DNA of 64,000 bases from Opitutaceae bacterium (GCA_015075305.1 JABTUS010000005.1:1-64000); one strand, 5' to 3'. Shown: positions 40,681 through 51,838, numbered from the stretch's first letter. Notes: generated by a model from the letters alone, not told the origin. Translations and numbers: made by a program.

Positions 40681-42144
40681 ATGGTGCCCAGTGTCCTGAT
40701 TGTTGATGACGAGAAGCACACCCGCGAGGGCCTGCAGCAGGCGCTCGAGGAGCACTACGACGTGGCCGTGGCAAGCAATGCCGACGAGGCGTTCAACCTG
40801 ATGGATGCCCAGGAATTTGACGTGATCCTGACGGACCTGCGCATGCCGGGAAAAAGCGGCATGCGGGTGATCGACAAGGCTCTCGGCGTGGCAAGCAAGC
40901 CCGCCGTGATCATGATGACGGCGTATGGAAACATCGACACCGCGGTCGAAGCGATGAAGCGCGGCGCTGTGGACTTTCTGACGAAACCGGTCAACATCGA
41001 GCGCCTCGAGATCCTCGTGCAGCGGGCGCTGAAGAACAAGACGCTCGAGGTAGAGGTCAAGCAGCTGCATGAGCGCCTCGACGAGAAATTCAACATCGAG
41101 GGCATCGTCGGCAGTTCGCCCGCGCTCGAGGCCGTGATCGGCCGCGTGAGGCTCGTCGCGCCCTCGCGTGCCACGATCCTGATCGAAGGCGAGAGCGGCA
41201 CCGGCAAGGAGCTGATCGCGCAGGCCATCCATCAGATGAGCCCGCGCGCGCGGGCGCCGTTTGTCGCGGTGCATTGCGCGGCGCTGTCGGAGAGCCTGCT
41301 GGAAAGCGAAATCTTCGGACACGAACGCGGTGCCTTCACCGGCGCCACCGAGCGGCGCATCGGACGCTTTGAGGCGGCGGATGGCGGCACGCTCTTTCTC
41401 GACGAAATCGGGGAAATCTCCCAGAGCACGCAGGTGAAGCTGCTGCGTTTCCTTGAAACGAAGACCGTGGAGCGGGTGGGGGGGAACAAGCCGCTTGAGC
41501 TTGATGTGCGTCTCGTGGCGGCGACCAATCGCTCGCTGGAAGCGATGGTGCGAGAGGGGAAATTCCGTGAGGATCTGTTCTTCCGTCTCAACGTCGTTCG
41601 CATCGCGCTGCCGCCGCTGCGCGAGCGCCAGCAGGACATCCCGCTTCTGCTGGCTCATTACCTGAAGCACTACGCGCAGGAGAACGGCTTCGCGCCACTG
41701 ACGGTCGAGCCGGGGGCCATGCGCCACCTCCAGACCTACTCCTGGCCGGGGAACATCCGCGAATTGAGGAATTTTGCCGAGAACATGGTTGTGCTGCACC
41801 ATGCGGGCAAGGTGACGGAGTATGACCTCGAGCCCAGGTTTCGCGGGGCGGCACCGGCGACGCTGCAGGCTGCGGACGGACGTGCGGTGTTCCCCGGCAG
41901 CGTTTCCCCGGGCGCGGCATCTCAGCCGGCTGCGGTGCCCGGTTATGGATCCGCAACGCCCGGATGGCAGCCGACGCCGGATCGTGCGCTCTCCGTGGAG
42001 GAGAATGAAAAGCGGCTGCTGCGCGAGGCGCTCATCAAGGTGCGAGGCAATCGAACCAAGGCGGCCAGGCTGATGGGAGTCAGCCGCCGCACGCTCCATC
42101 GCAAACTCGCGCAGTGGCCCGAGTTGGATGTCATTGACAACTGA
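40681..42144 (+). CDS. sigma-54-dependent response regulator (NtrC family)
   Basis: A transcriptional activator of 487 residues. The receiver domain (1-115) has acidic pocket DDE, phospho-acceptor Asp52 in LTDLRMPG and Lys102. The AAA+ domain has Walker A GESGTGKE (170-177), the sigma-54-contacting loop GAFTGA (217-222) and DGGTLFLDEIGE (Walker B). The C-terminal Fis-type helix-turn-helix ends the protein (KVRGNRTKAARLMGVSRRTL). It activates RNA polymerase carrying RpoN after phosphorylation by the kinase encoded just upstream. A Pro/Ala-rich linker (about 393-436) joins AAA+ and HTH. Target promoters are not identifiable in the window. Confidence 0.95.
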   Translation: MVPSVLIVDDEKHTREGLQQALEEHYDVAVASNADEAFNLMDAQEFDVILTDLRMPGKSGMRVIDKALGVASKPAVIMMTAYGNIDTAVEAMKRGAVDFLTKPVNIERLEILVQRALKNKTLEVEVKQLHERLDEKFNIEGIVGSSPALEAVIGRVRLVAPSRATILIEGESGTGKELIAQAIHQMSPRARAPFVAVHCAALSESLLESEIFGHERGAFTGATERRIGRFEAADGGTLFLDEIGEISQSTQVKLLRFLETKTVERVGGNKPLELDVRLVAATNRSLEAMVREGKFREDLFFRLNVVRIALPPLRERQQDIPLLLAHYLKHYAQENGFAPLTVEPGAMRHLQTYSWPGNIRELRNFAENMVVLHHAGKVTEYDLEPRFRGAAPATLQAADGRAVFPGSVSPGAASQPAAVPGYGSATPGWQPTPDRALSVEENEKRLLREALIKVRGNRTKAARLMGVSRRTLHRKLAQWPELDVIDN

Positions 42145-42222
42145 TGATTTGGCAGCCGCCACGGCGAGTTCAAAAAAGCTGTTGACGCTGCTGAAGCCAC
42201 CGTATCTCTTCGCACCTCTCTC

Positions 42223-42298
<76 letters not shown>

Positions 42299-42305
42299 TT
42301 TTCAG

Positions 42306-42337
42306 AAAAGCGCCTCTTAACACCAGAGGCGCTTTTT
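42306..42337 (+). terminator. rho-independent terminator after tRNA-Gly
   Basis: AAAAGCGCCTCT, a loop of about 7 bases, then AGAGGCGCTTTTT: an 8-bp GC-rich stem extended by A:T pairs with a T-tract. It ends the tRNA-Gly transcript and possibly read-through from the regulator gene. Confidence 0.9.
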
Positions 42338-42442
42338 GCAGGTACATTGCGTTGAGGTTTTGCTTGGGCGAGCGCTTTGGTCGACGACTCTCATGAGCAT
42401 CCTTTAGTTTGACGGAAGTGTACCTCCGGATAGGATCGACAC

Positions 42443-42655
42443 ATGGAGTTGGTCTTTCGCGTCACGCACTGTCCTGACACGGATGGATACGTTGCCCGTT
42501 GGGATGATCCTACGGGAGGAGGCATCTGCACGCAGGGAGACACACTTGCCGAGCTTCAGAGCATGGTGACCGATGCGGTTCATGGCTATTTTGAGCCGAA
42601 GGCAATGCCCCGACGCCTGCGGCTGCATTTGTCCGGGATCCGGTACTTACCGTAA
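42443..42655 (+). CDS. hicB: HicB-type antitoxin, short
   Basis: A protein of 70 residues with the HicB partial RNase H-like fold: FRVTHCPDTDGYVARWDDPT, then GICTQGDTLAELQSMVTDAV, the family's common core. It lacks a C-terminal DNA-binding extension, as in short HicB antitoxins. It sits immediately upstream of a broken hicA frame. The pair therefore appears inactive as a toxin-antitoxin module, though this half still has an open frame. It is located between two tRNA genes. Confidence 0.78.
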   Translation: MELVFRVTHCPDTDGYVARWDDPTGGGICTQGDTLAELQSMVTDAVHGYFEPKAMPRRLRLHLSGIRYLP

Positions 42656-42656
42656 A

Positions 42657-42850
42657 GTGAAGGTTCCACGTGATGTGAGTGGCAAAGATGCGGAGAAGGC
42701 GCTGAGAAGGCTTGGCTTCGAGGCATAGCGTCAAACGGGATCCCACTTGATCATGCGAAAGAACAATCGAACGGTAGTGGTGCCGCTGCACAAACCGGAT
42801 CAAGCCGGATACACTGTCCGGTCTGATTGAGCAGGCTGGTGTGAGTGTTG
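42657..42850 (+). pseudogene. hicA: decayed HicA-type mRNA interferase
   Basis: The frame opens with GTG 42657 and reads VPRDVSGKDAEKALRRLGFEA, then a stop, then RQTGSHLIMRKNNRTVVVPL and HKP, the recognisable HicA dsRBD-like fold with its catalytic His in QTGSH. After HKP the frame shifts: the next frame gives IKPDTLSGLIEQAGVSVGS, the usual HicA ending. So one in-frame stop (TAG, at about 42727) and one one-base insertion inactivate it. It starts 2 bases after the hicB stop, as in intact hicBA operons. Confidence 0.8.
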
Positions 42851-42977
42851 GGAGTTCTGTTCCGAACTATGATGCAAATCGCCTTGTGATGGGGATTTGT
42901 GGTGCCTGAAATCCTTCGTCAAAACAGCGCTTGACTCACCCTGCGCGAACCCTACGGTTCGCCCTCTTTTCCCAACC

Positions 42978-43054
42978 GGGGTGGTAGCTCAGCTGGTTAG
43001 AGCGTCTGCCTGTCACGCAGAAGGCCGCGGGTTCGAGTCCCGTCCATCCCGCCA
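42978..43054 (+). tRNA. tRNA-Asp (anticodon GTC)
   Basis: The 77-nt gene has acceptor GGGGTGG paired with CCATCCC (one G-U pair), discriminator G, encoded CCA, anticodon loop CTGTCAC (GTC) and a canonical TTCGAGT loop. Its 3' end lies 15 bases from the stop of hsdR, on the opposite strand, so it borders the restriction-modification island. Confidence 0.96.
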
Positions 43055-43068
43055 TTTTTTATGGCTCC

Positions 43069-46266
<3,198 letters not shown>

Positions 46267-46476
46267 AAAATGGGCTTAAATAAGCAATCCCGTGATTTTA
46301 CGTGGTTTTCGCCGCCTCGGGGCGAGAAAACAGGTTTGCGATAAAATAGAAAAGCGAAGCAAGAGGCCGGGCCGTCAGAAGCCACGCTTGACCTTCGGCA
46401 AGTCATTGCCGATACTTTGCTCAGCTCATCAACCATGTGTTGAAGGAGTAACGAGGCCGTCCCGCAAGGGGCGGCC

Positions 46477-47127
46477 TCAGCTTTTTTGTGTGGCCCAGTA
46501 GACATGGTATTCCTTTCGGTATTTCTCCCGGCGGTGCTCACGGTCCACATGATACTGAGTCCACGGCAGCACGTAGTCGCCACGGTCGGCCACGACCATG
46601 AGATAGCTGAAATCAGGCAACGCCAGCAGGTAGCGCCCCTCTCCCCGGCGCTCATTCTTCCACCAGACGATGCGATCTCCTGGCGCCGGGCGACGATCGA
46701 CGAAAGCCTCCATCGTCGGGCGCGGCCAGCGGATGCGCTCGCAGCGGCGCATGTCCATCAGGCGATCTTCCTCATTTTCGCCCTCGGAGATGAAATGCCA
46801 GAACGTCGCGTCCTTGCCCCGGCTCATGGGGTGGCGCTTCAGGCCCACACGCTTCCCCGGCCAGCGCGGCAAGGATTTGAGAAAGTCAGCCGTGAACCAG
46901 CCATACAGCACCTCCATGTAGTAGCCCAGTTTGGCAGGCGAAACCTTGGTCCACTTCAACTCGAAGTCCGCAGGCAGACCATGGGCTCGTTTGATTTCCC
47001 GCAGCCGCACCGCCGTCTCCCGCGCCTTGTCTTGCAGGCACCACACCGCGCCCAGCACCATCACAGGCAGATGGTCATGCTCCAGATGGCAGCTTTCGTC
47101 GCAGTAGAGATTGAAGACTTGGCTCAT
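46477..47127 (-). CDS. DUF3800 remnant fused to an unassigned C-terminal domain
   Basis: A protein of 216 residues. Residues 1 to about 75 match the start of DUF3800 (FNLYCDESCHLEHDHLPVMV, with the CDES acidic pair, and FELKWTKVSPAKLGYYMEVL), a putative RNase H-like nuclease family common in defence islands. Before the rest of that domain the sequence switches at about residue 80 to another module: GKDATFWHFISEGENEEDRL, RRCERIRWPRPTMEAFV, then LPDFSYLMVVADRGDYVLPW and ending REKYRKEYHVYWATQKS. This looks like a complete small domain that I cannot name. Its start overlaps the hsdS stop by 4 bases (ATGA), so it is translationally coupled. The DUF3800 part lacks later catalytic residues and may be non-functional. 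Confidence 0.65.
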   Translation of the reverse strand: MSQVFNLYCDESCHLEHDHLPVMVLGAVWCLQDKARETAVRLREIKRAHGLPADFELKWTKVSPAKLGYYMEVLYGWFTADFLKSLPRWPGKRVGLKRHPMSRGKDATFWHFISEGENEEDRLMDMRRCERIRWPRPTMEAFVDRRPAPGDRIVWWKNERRGEGRYLLALPDFSYLMVVADRGDYVLPWTQYHVDREHRREKYRKEYHVYWATQKS

Positions 47128-48506
47128 GGCATGGACTCCGGTTGGAATTCGACTTCCGCCACGCTCAACTCCCCGCTCAGCAGCTTCGGCAGCAGCGTGT
47201 CGCGCAGGGTGGCGAGGGTGCGGGATTGGTCGGCGTTAGCTTTGATTTTCGCCATCATCGGTGTGGTGAGTTCGTCGAAACGGTGGGCGATCTTGGGCGG
47301 CGGGACTGCCAGCCAGAAGGTGTTGAAGCACTCGGAGGGGACACGCTGGCGTCCGCTGGTACCGGTCATGTTTTGGATGGCGTGGGAGCGCAGCGCATCG
47401 GAGCGGGCGAGCAGATAGCCGAACTGCGGGGGCAGTGGCGGCTTGGGCGCGAGGACGATGTATTCGGTGGAGCCCCATCCGACTTCGCCGTCTTTGAGGA
47501 AGTCCACGTAGCCGGTTTTCCCGTTCTCAAGGCATGGCGTGATGCGGGCGAGCAGCGTGTCGCCGTTTTGAAACTTGGTGCCGGAGTTGAACTCGCGGTC
47601 GATGACTTCCTCGGCGGAATGGCCCTGCGTGGGCAGGTTCTTCATGTCGAGATAAGGTGCGACGGTTCCGGCCTTCAAGGTGCGGCGCGGATTTACTTCG
47701 ATGGCCTCGGGCAGCCGCTTGGCGCTCCAGCCTTTGGGAATCGGGCCGAGTTCGGAGTCTTGGAAGGAGTCGGGGAAGAGGGGGGCGAAGAGTGAAGAGT
47801 GAAAATTGAAATTGGAAAGGTTGGGCGGCGAATCAATTTCACTCTTCACTTTTCCTCTTTCACTCTTTGGCCCGCGCCGATCCAGATTTCGTCTTACGGG
47901 GTCGAAGTTCCCAAACCACGACTGAAACAAAGCGCGGGCCATCGCCTCCAGCGTCGCGCCCATCCGCCGGTTCAACTCGATCTTGTCGTCCAGCGCCCCC
48001 AGCACCGCCGCGATGGCTTTTTGCTCGGCGAGGGGTGGGAGCGTGATTTTCATCGCCCGTTGGTCGCGAAGGCTGACGTATTCCGCCATGTCAGTCTGAC
48101 CAGCAACACCCTTGAACTGGAGAAAGAACTCACGCCCATTCATCCAGTAAAAAAGCCAACGGGGATGAATGCGTGAAGCATCACAAGAGCGCCAGTAGCA
48201 GAGTTGCGGGGAGTAAACGAACTTGGGCGTTCCTTCGCGGACGAATGCGAAACGACCAACGGTTCCTTTTGACGTGAACACTACGTCACCGGGCAGGCTG
48301 CGCTTCAGGCCGACTTTCGCGAGTGTGTGTGCTGGAACGCGGTCGGCGTCTTCAAAGTGAAAGCCGCCATCGATGTTTCCAGCCCGCGCAAACGGAATGC
48401 CGGTATCAGAAAGCTCGCTGTTCTTGGCGCGGTAGCCATCATTGATGAGCAACGCGCCTTCGCCGAGCAGCGTCTCGACTTCGTGTTCCTCGTAATCACC
48501 CGCCAT
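47124..48506 (-). CDS. hsdS: type I restriction enzyme specificity subunit
   Basis: HsdS recognises the two halves of the bipartite target. The 460-residue protein has two target recognition domains: residues about 10-150 (GIPFARAGNIDGGFHFEDAD, LPGDVVFTSKGTVGRFAFV) and about 255-405 (LGPIPKGWSAKRLPEAIEVN, TSGRQRVPSECFNTFWLAVP). Each is followed by a coiled-coil conserved region: TLPPLAEQKAIAAVLGALDD and the C-terminal FDELTTPMMAKIKANADQ to LLPKLLSGELSVAEVEF. Between the first conserved region and the second domain lies a foreign stretch of about 30 residues (GPKSERGKVKSEIDSPPNLS, then NFNFHSSLFAP) encoded by an inverted GTGAAGA-type repeat. The start ATG at 48506 follows a ribosome binding site carried by the 175-bp direct repeat. 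Confidence 0.93.
   Translation of the reverse strand: MAGDYEEHEVETLLGEGALLINDGYRAKNSELSDTGIPFARAGNIDGGFHFEDADRVPAHTLAKVGLKRSLPGDVVFTSKGTVGRFAFVREGTPKFVYSPQLCYWRSCDASRIHPRWLFYWMNGREFFLQFKGVAGQTDMAEYVSLRDQRAMKITLPPLAEQKAIAAVLGALDDKIELNRRMGATLEAMARALFQSWFGNFDPVRRNLDRRGPKSERGKVKSEIDSPPNLSNFNFHSSLFAPLFPDSFQDSELGPIPKGWSAKRLPEAIEVNPRRTLKAGTVAPYLDMKNLPTQGHSAEEVIDREFNSGTKFQNGDTLLARITPCLENGKTGYVDFLKDGEVGWGSTEYIVLAPKPPLPPQFGYLLARSDALRSHAIQNMTGTSGRQRVPSECFNTFWLAVPPPKIAHRFDELTTPMMAKIKANADQSRTLATLRDTLLPKLLSGELSVAEVEFQPESMP
47783..47870 (-). repeat. GTGAAGA-type inverted repeat inserted in hsdS
   Basis: Left arm AGTGAAGAGTGAAAATTGAA and right arm TTTCACTCTTCACTTTTCC are imperfect reverse complements. The insertion is in frame. 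Related words occur at 49723-49805 and at the end of hsdM (about 50171-50192). Confidence 0.7.
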
Positions 48507-48678
48507 AACCCAGCCCCCTCAGGTTTGCTTTGATGGCAATGCTGGCTTGGGGCCAGCAACCCTCACCCGGCCTCTCCCAGAGGGAGAAGAGTTTTGCGCT
48601 TTGGGTCGGGTGAGCCGTGTTCATTGGAATCCGAGTCCTTTGAGGTTGGCGCGAATCGCAGCCTCCAGTTTCGCGGAC
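48504..48678 (-). repeat. 175-bp direct repeat, copy A (before hsdS)
   Basis: Matches 49462-49636 at a constant offset of 958 bases with about six differences by my alignment. On the minus strand it carries, in order: the last codons of an HsdM-like tail (AKLEAAIRANLKGLGF, stop), a palindromic repeat copy (48560-48591), a purine-rich GAGGGGGCTGGG Shine-Dalgarno-like stretch, and the ATG of hsdS. Confidence 0.9.
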
Positions 48679-48798
48679 TCGGCGAACTGGGCGGGCCGCT
48701 TGAGAGAAAAAAGGGACGGCAGGGACGCAAGTGACACAAGGGGTGGGGAGGGAGGGTGGAGCGTGCGGTTTTCTGCTGCTCCACCTTTTGGAGTTTTG

Positions 48799-49464
48799 CT
48801 AGTGGTCATGAGGTCTTTCCCGGTGTAGTTTCGTTCGGGAGGCGAGGCGGGCGCGGGTCATGCGCTCGCGCAGGCCTCCCTCGTTCAGGAAATCCTGTTC
48901 GAGCCGCTTGAGCTGCTGGTCGAGCAGGTAGTTGGTGAGTTTGATGAGGCCAATCATGACATTGGCGGCGATGGCCGGGTCGGGGTGTTCGATGCCTTTC
49001 TTGAAGGTGTCGTAGCTGGCGTTGGGCTGGCGGTTGAGTTCGCGGAGGCGGCGGGTGTGGGAGTGCTCCCTGGGCCATTCGGCGATGCCGCGCACGCGCA
49101 GGAAGTCGCGGTAGTCTTCGAGCAGTTCCTCGAGGCTGGCGCGGGCGACGTTGGTGAGCTTGATTTCGGTTTCCTTTGATGTGCCGCTGGCCTGGCTGCC
49201 TTCGAGGATGTTCTGTTTCCCGGAGCGGGCGGCCTGCACCATCTGGTCGTGGGTGCGGGATTTCCGGTCAACGAAGCGGTCGCAGAAGCGCACGGTGCCG
49301 TCATAGACGATGCGGGCTTTCTGGAAGGAGTGGAGTTGCTCGTAGCCGCCGTGGGGCGGGATGAAGCTCTCGGTTTCAGAAAGGGACGGAAGGGACGCCG
49401 GGGACGGAAGCGGCCTTTCGTCCTTTCGAGTCCTTTTTGTCCCTTTGTGTTCGCCGTCAGACAT
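48799..49464 (-). CDS. four-helix-bundle suffix-domain protein
   Basis: A protein of 221 residues. The conserved middle, YEQLHSFQKARIVYDGTVRF and DQMVQAARSGKQNILEGSQA, followed by SLEELLEDYRDFLRVR, is typical of bacterial four-helix-bundle proteins related to the 23S rRNA intervening-sequence protein, in the version with an extra C-terminal suffix (VMIGLIKLTNYLLDQQLKRL, ending basic). The first 30 residues are low-complexity (KGTKRTRKDERPLPSPASLP) and probably of repeat origin. It lies between hsdM and hsdS. Such proteins are found in restriction-modification operons of several phyla, but no activity is proven. Its ATG and ribosome binding site are supplied by copy B of the 175-bp repeat. Confidence 0.75.
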   Translation of the reverse strand: MSDGEHKGTKRTRKDERPLPSPASLPSLSETESFIPPHGGYEQLHSFQKARIVYDGTVRFCDRFVDRKSRTHDQMVQAARSGKQNILEGSQASGTSKETEIKLTNVARASLEELLEDYRDFLRVRGIAEWPREHSHTRRLRELNRQPNASYDTFKKGIEHPDPAIAANVMIGLIKLTNYLLDQQLKRLEQDFLNEGGLRERMTRARLASRTKLHRERPHDH

Positions 49465-49636
49465 ACCCCAGCCCCCTCAGGTTTGCTTTGATGGCAATGC
49501 TGGCTTGGGGCCAGCAACCCTCACCCAGCCTCTCCCAGGGGGAGAGGCGTTTTGCGCTTTGGGTTGGGTGAGCCGTGTTCATTGGAATCCGAGTCCTTTG
49601 AGGTTGGCGCGAATCGCAGCCTCCAGTTTCGCGGAC
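49462..49636 (-). repeat. 175-bp direct repeat, copy B (before the four-helix suffix gene)
   Basis: Second copy of the repeat at 48504-48678. It contains the same HsdM-like tail fragment (SAKLEAAIRANLKGLGF, stop), palindrome (49518-49549) and ribosome binding site, here serving the four-helix suffix gene. At 49637 the match to copy A ends abruptly and another palindrome copy follows. Confidence 0.9.
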
Positions 49637-49645
49637 ATGCAGGCA

Positions 49646-49677
49646 CCCTCACCCGACCTCTCCCAGAGGGAGAGGGG
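49646..49677 (-). repeat. palindromic repeat between the four-helix genes
   Basis: CCCTCACCCGACCTCTCCC then AGAGGGAGAGG: same family as the copies inside hsdR, directly next to the end of 175-bp repeat copy B. Intergenic. Confidence 0.8.
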
Positions 49678-49722
49678 AGAAACGAAAAGGGCGCGCAGTT
49701 CGGCGACGAGGGGCGACGAGCA

Positions 49723-49805
49723 GAAGAGTGAAAAGTGAAATTGGAAGAGTGAAATCATGACGGATAGAAGAGTGAAAAGTGAAATTGGAAGAGTGAAATC
49801 ATGAC
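49723..49805 (-). repeat. tandem 39-bp GTGAAGA-type repeat
   Basis: GAAGAGTGAAAAGTGAAATT ... AATCATGAC occurs at 49723-49761 and again at 49767-49805 (period 44). The second copy includes the stop codon of the upstream-lying four-helix gene (49799-49801), so the duplication copied the 3' end of that gene. Confidence 0.85.
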
Positions 49806-50167
49806 TGATTCTCGCGGCTGCGTTTCACAATGGTCGTCAGGATGGCGATCAGCTGATCAGACTCGTCGGTGATATCTCTGAGTTTCTCAGGGGGGACGAC
49901 GTTCGATGCCGCGAGCAGTCTCAGCCAGTAGTTGGTTTCGCGGGCCTCTTTGTTCGCAATCGACATCTTGGCGATGAAATCTGGTTTGCTGTGGCTGCCG
50001 TGAGCCTCCTCGACATTTGCACCAACAGATGTGCCTGAGCGCAAAAGCTGGTTGGCCAGCGTTCGCGAGACGCCAGCGGATTCCTCCAGAGCACGGCAAA
50101 GCCTTACCACGCGAGTGGCAAACTCGAACGTGCGCTCTTTGATCTCTCGCTGCTCAGTCATTTCCAT
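49799..50167 (-). CDS. four-helix-bundle protein
   Basis: A protein of 122 residues of the four-helix-bundle (23S rRNA IVS protein-like) family. Characteristic segments are KERTFEFATRVVRLCRALEE, SRTLANQLLRSGTSVGANVE and EAHGSHSKPDFIAKMSIANK, followed by EARETNYWLRLLAAS and a last helix ITDESDQLIAILTTIVKR. The family forms a small helical bundle and is often carried with mobile or defence genes; a nucleic-acid-binding role has been proposed through similarity to the Avd protein of diversity-generating retroelements. Here it sits 9 bases downstream of hsdM on the same strand, so it is likely co-expressed with the methylase. Confidence 0.82.
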   Translation of the reverse strand: MEMTEQREIKERTFEFATRVVRLCRALEESAGVSRTLANQLLRSGTSVGANVEEAHGSHSKPDFIAKMSIANKEARETNYWLRLLAASNVVPPEKLRDITDESDQLIAILTTIVKRSRENQS

Positions 50168-50176
50168 TTTCGCTCT

Positions 50177-51838
50177 TCACTCTTCACTCTTCGAGAAAAG
50201 TCCCGCCAGGTTGGCCCGGATCTGTGACTCCAGTTTTGCAGACTCCGCAAACTGCGCCTCCAACTCTGCGATCAGCCGGGGCATTTTCTCGTCAAAGGGT
50301 TCGCCGTCGTCCTCGACCTCCTCGGCGCCGACATAGCGGCCGGGTGTGAGCACATGGCCGTGGGCGGCGATTTCGGCCGTGGTGGCGGATTTGCAGAAGC
50401 CGGGGATGTCTTTGTATTGCGAGCCGGGCACGGCGGGGAGCGTGCATCCAGCCTTGCCCGCTTCGCCCCGCCATTCCAGGTCGTCGAAGCGCCATTCGTG
50501 ATAGGTGCTGACGATTTTATCGATGTCTTCCTCCGTCAGTTCACGATGCACGCGGTCAATGAGCGTTCCCATCCTCCGCGCATCAATGAAGAGCGTCTCA
50601 CCTTTGCGTTCGCGGATGCAGTCGGGCACATTGTCGTTGGCGCGCTTCACTTTGTGAGCGGATTTGCTTTTCGTGAGGAACCACAAACACACCGGAATCT
50701 GCGTTGAATAGAACAATTGCCCCGGCAAGGCGACCATGCAGTCCACGAGGTCGGCCTCGACGAGGGCTTTGCGGATTTGACCCTCGCCGGATTGGTTCGA
50801 TGACATGCTGCCATTGGCGAGGACGAAGCCGGCCATGCCCTGCGGCGCGAGGTGATGGATGAAGTGCTGCACCCAGGCAAAGTTGGCGTTGCCCTTGGGC
50901 GGGATACCGAACTGCCAGCGCACGTCGTCGTCCTTGCGGAACCAGTCGGAGTCGTTGAAGGGCGGGTTGGCGAGGACGTAGTCGGCGCGGAGGTCGGGGT
51001 GGAGGTCGCGGCGGAAGGTGTCGGCGTGCTCGGGGCCGAAGTCGGCCTCGATGCCGCGGATGGCGAGGTTCATGATGGCCAGCCGCCGCGTGGTGGCGTT
51101 GCTCTCCTGGCCGTAGATGGAAATATCACCGAGCTTGCCGCCGTGGTTTTCCACGAACTTTTCCGACTGCACGAACATGCCGCCGGAGCCGCAGGCGGGG
51201 TCGTAGATGCGGCCCTTGTAGGGTGCGAGCATCTCGACCAGCAGCCGCACGACGCAGGACGGCGTGTAGAACTGCCCGCCGTTCTTCCCCTCCGCGCTGG
51301 CGAACTGTGTGAGGAAGTATTCATAGACGCGGCCGAGGATGTCCTTGCTGCGGTTCTCCTTGTCGCCGAGGCCGATGGTGCCGATGAGGTCAATGAGCTC
51401 GCCGAGGCGGTGTTTGTCGAGCGCGGGTCGGGCGTAGTCCTTCGGCAGGACGCCTTTCAGGCGCGGGTTGTCGCGCTCGATGGCAACCATGGCGTCGTCA
51501 ACGATCTTGCCGATGGTGGGCTGCTTGGCGCTGTTTTGCAGGTAGCTCCAGCGCGCGGCGGGCGGCACCCAGAAGATGTTCTCGGCACGGTATTCGTCGG
51601 GGTCTTCGGGGTTGGCCCCGGCGTAGTCGCCTTGTCCGGCGATCAGCTTGGCGCGATGCTCCTCGAAGCTGTCGGATATGTATTTGAGGAAGATGAGGCC
51701 GAGGACGACGTGCTTGTATTCCGCCGCGTCCATGTTGTTGCGCAGCTTGTCGGCGGCGAGCCAGAGCGTGGCCTCGAAGCCGAGATGTGCGGTGGTGGAT
51801 TTGCCAGATTCTCGGGCGGAAGATCGGGAGCGGGCCAT
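50177..51838 (-). CDS. hsdM: type I restriction enzyme methylase subunit
   Basis: HsdM is the N6-adenine methyltransferase subunit. The 553-residue protein starts [20 protein letters not shown] at ATG 51838 (the frame continues upstream without family features). The HsdM N-terminal helical domain ([34 protein letters not shown]) is followed by the Rossmann core. Motif I reads [20 protein letters not shown] and the catalytic motif is [11 protein letters not shown] (NPPF). The C-terminus ends [20 protein letters not shown] plus KSEE: the last few residues and the stop come from a GTGAAGAGTGA repeat, replacing the usual LGF-type end. Two extra copies of the tail (AKLEAAIRANLKGLGF) occur downstream in the 175-bp repeats. 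It is the first gene of the island. Confidence 0.94.
   Translation of the reverse strand: MARSRSSARESGKSTTAHLGFEATLWLAADKLRNNMDAAEYKHVVLGLIFLKYISDSFEEHRAKLIAGQGDYAGANPEDPDEYRAENIFWVPPAARWSYLQNSAKQPTIGKIVDDAMVAIERDNPRLKGVLPKDYARPALDKHRLGELIDLIGTIGLGDKENRSKDILGRVYEYFLTQFASAEGKNGGQFYTPSCVVRLLVEMLAPYKGRIYDPACGSGGMFVQSEKFVENHGGKLGDISIYGQESNATTRRLAIMNLAIRGIEADFGPEHADTFRRDLHPDLRADYVLANPPFNDSDWFRKDDDVRWQFGIPPKGNANFAWVQHFIHHLAPQGMAGFVLANGSMSSNQSGEGQIRKALVEADLVDCMVALPGQLFYSTQIPVCLWFLTKSKSAHKVKRANDNVPDCIRERKGETLFIDARRMGTLIDRVHRELTEEDIDKIVSTYHEWRFDDLEWRGEAGKAGCTLPAVPGSQYKDIPGFCKSATTAEIAAHGHVLTPGRYVGAEEVEDDGEPFDEKMPRLIAELEAQFAESAKLESQIRANLAGLFSKSEE

Noticed and set aside
49723-49805. CRISPR array suggested by the tandem 39-base repeats
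   Set aside because: Only two copies with a 5-base gap and no spacers or cas genes; they are simple repeats copying a gene end.
48799-50167. Diversity-generating retroelement, suggested by Avd-like four-helix proteins
   Set aside because: No reverse transcriptase, template repeat or variable repeat pair is present.
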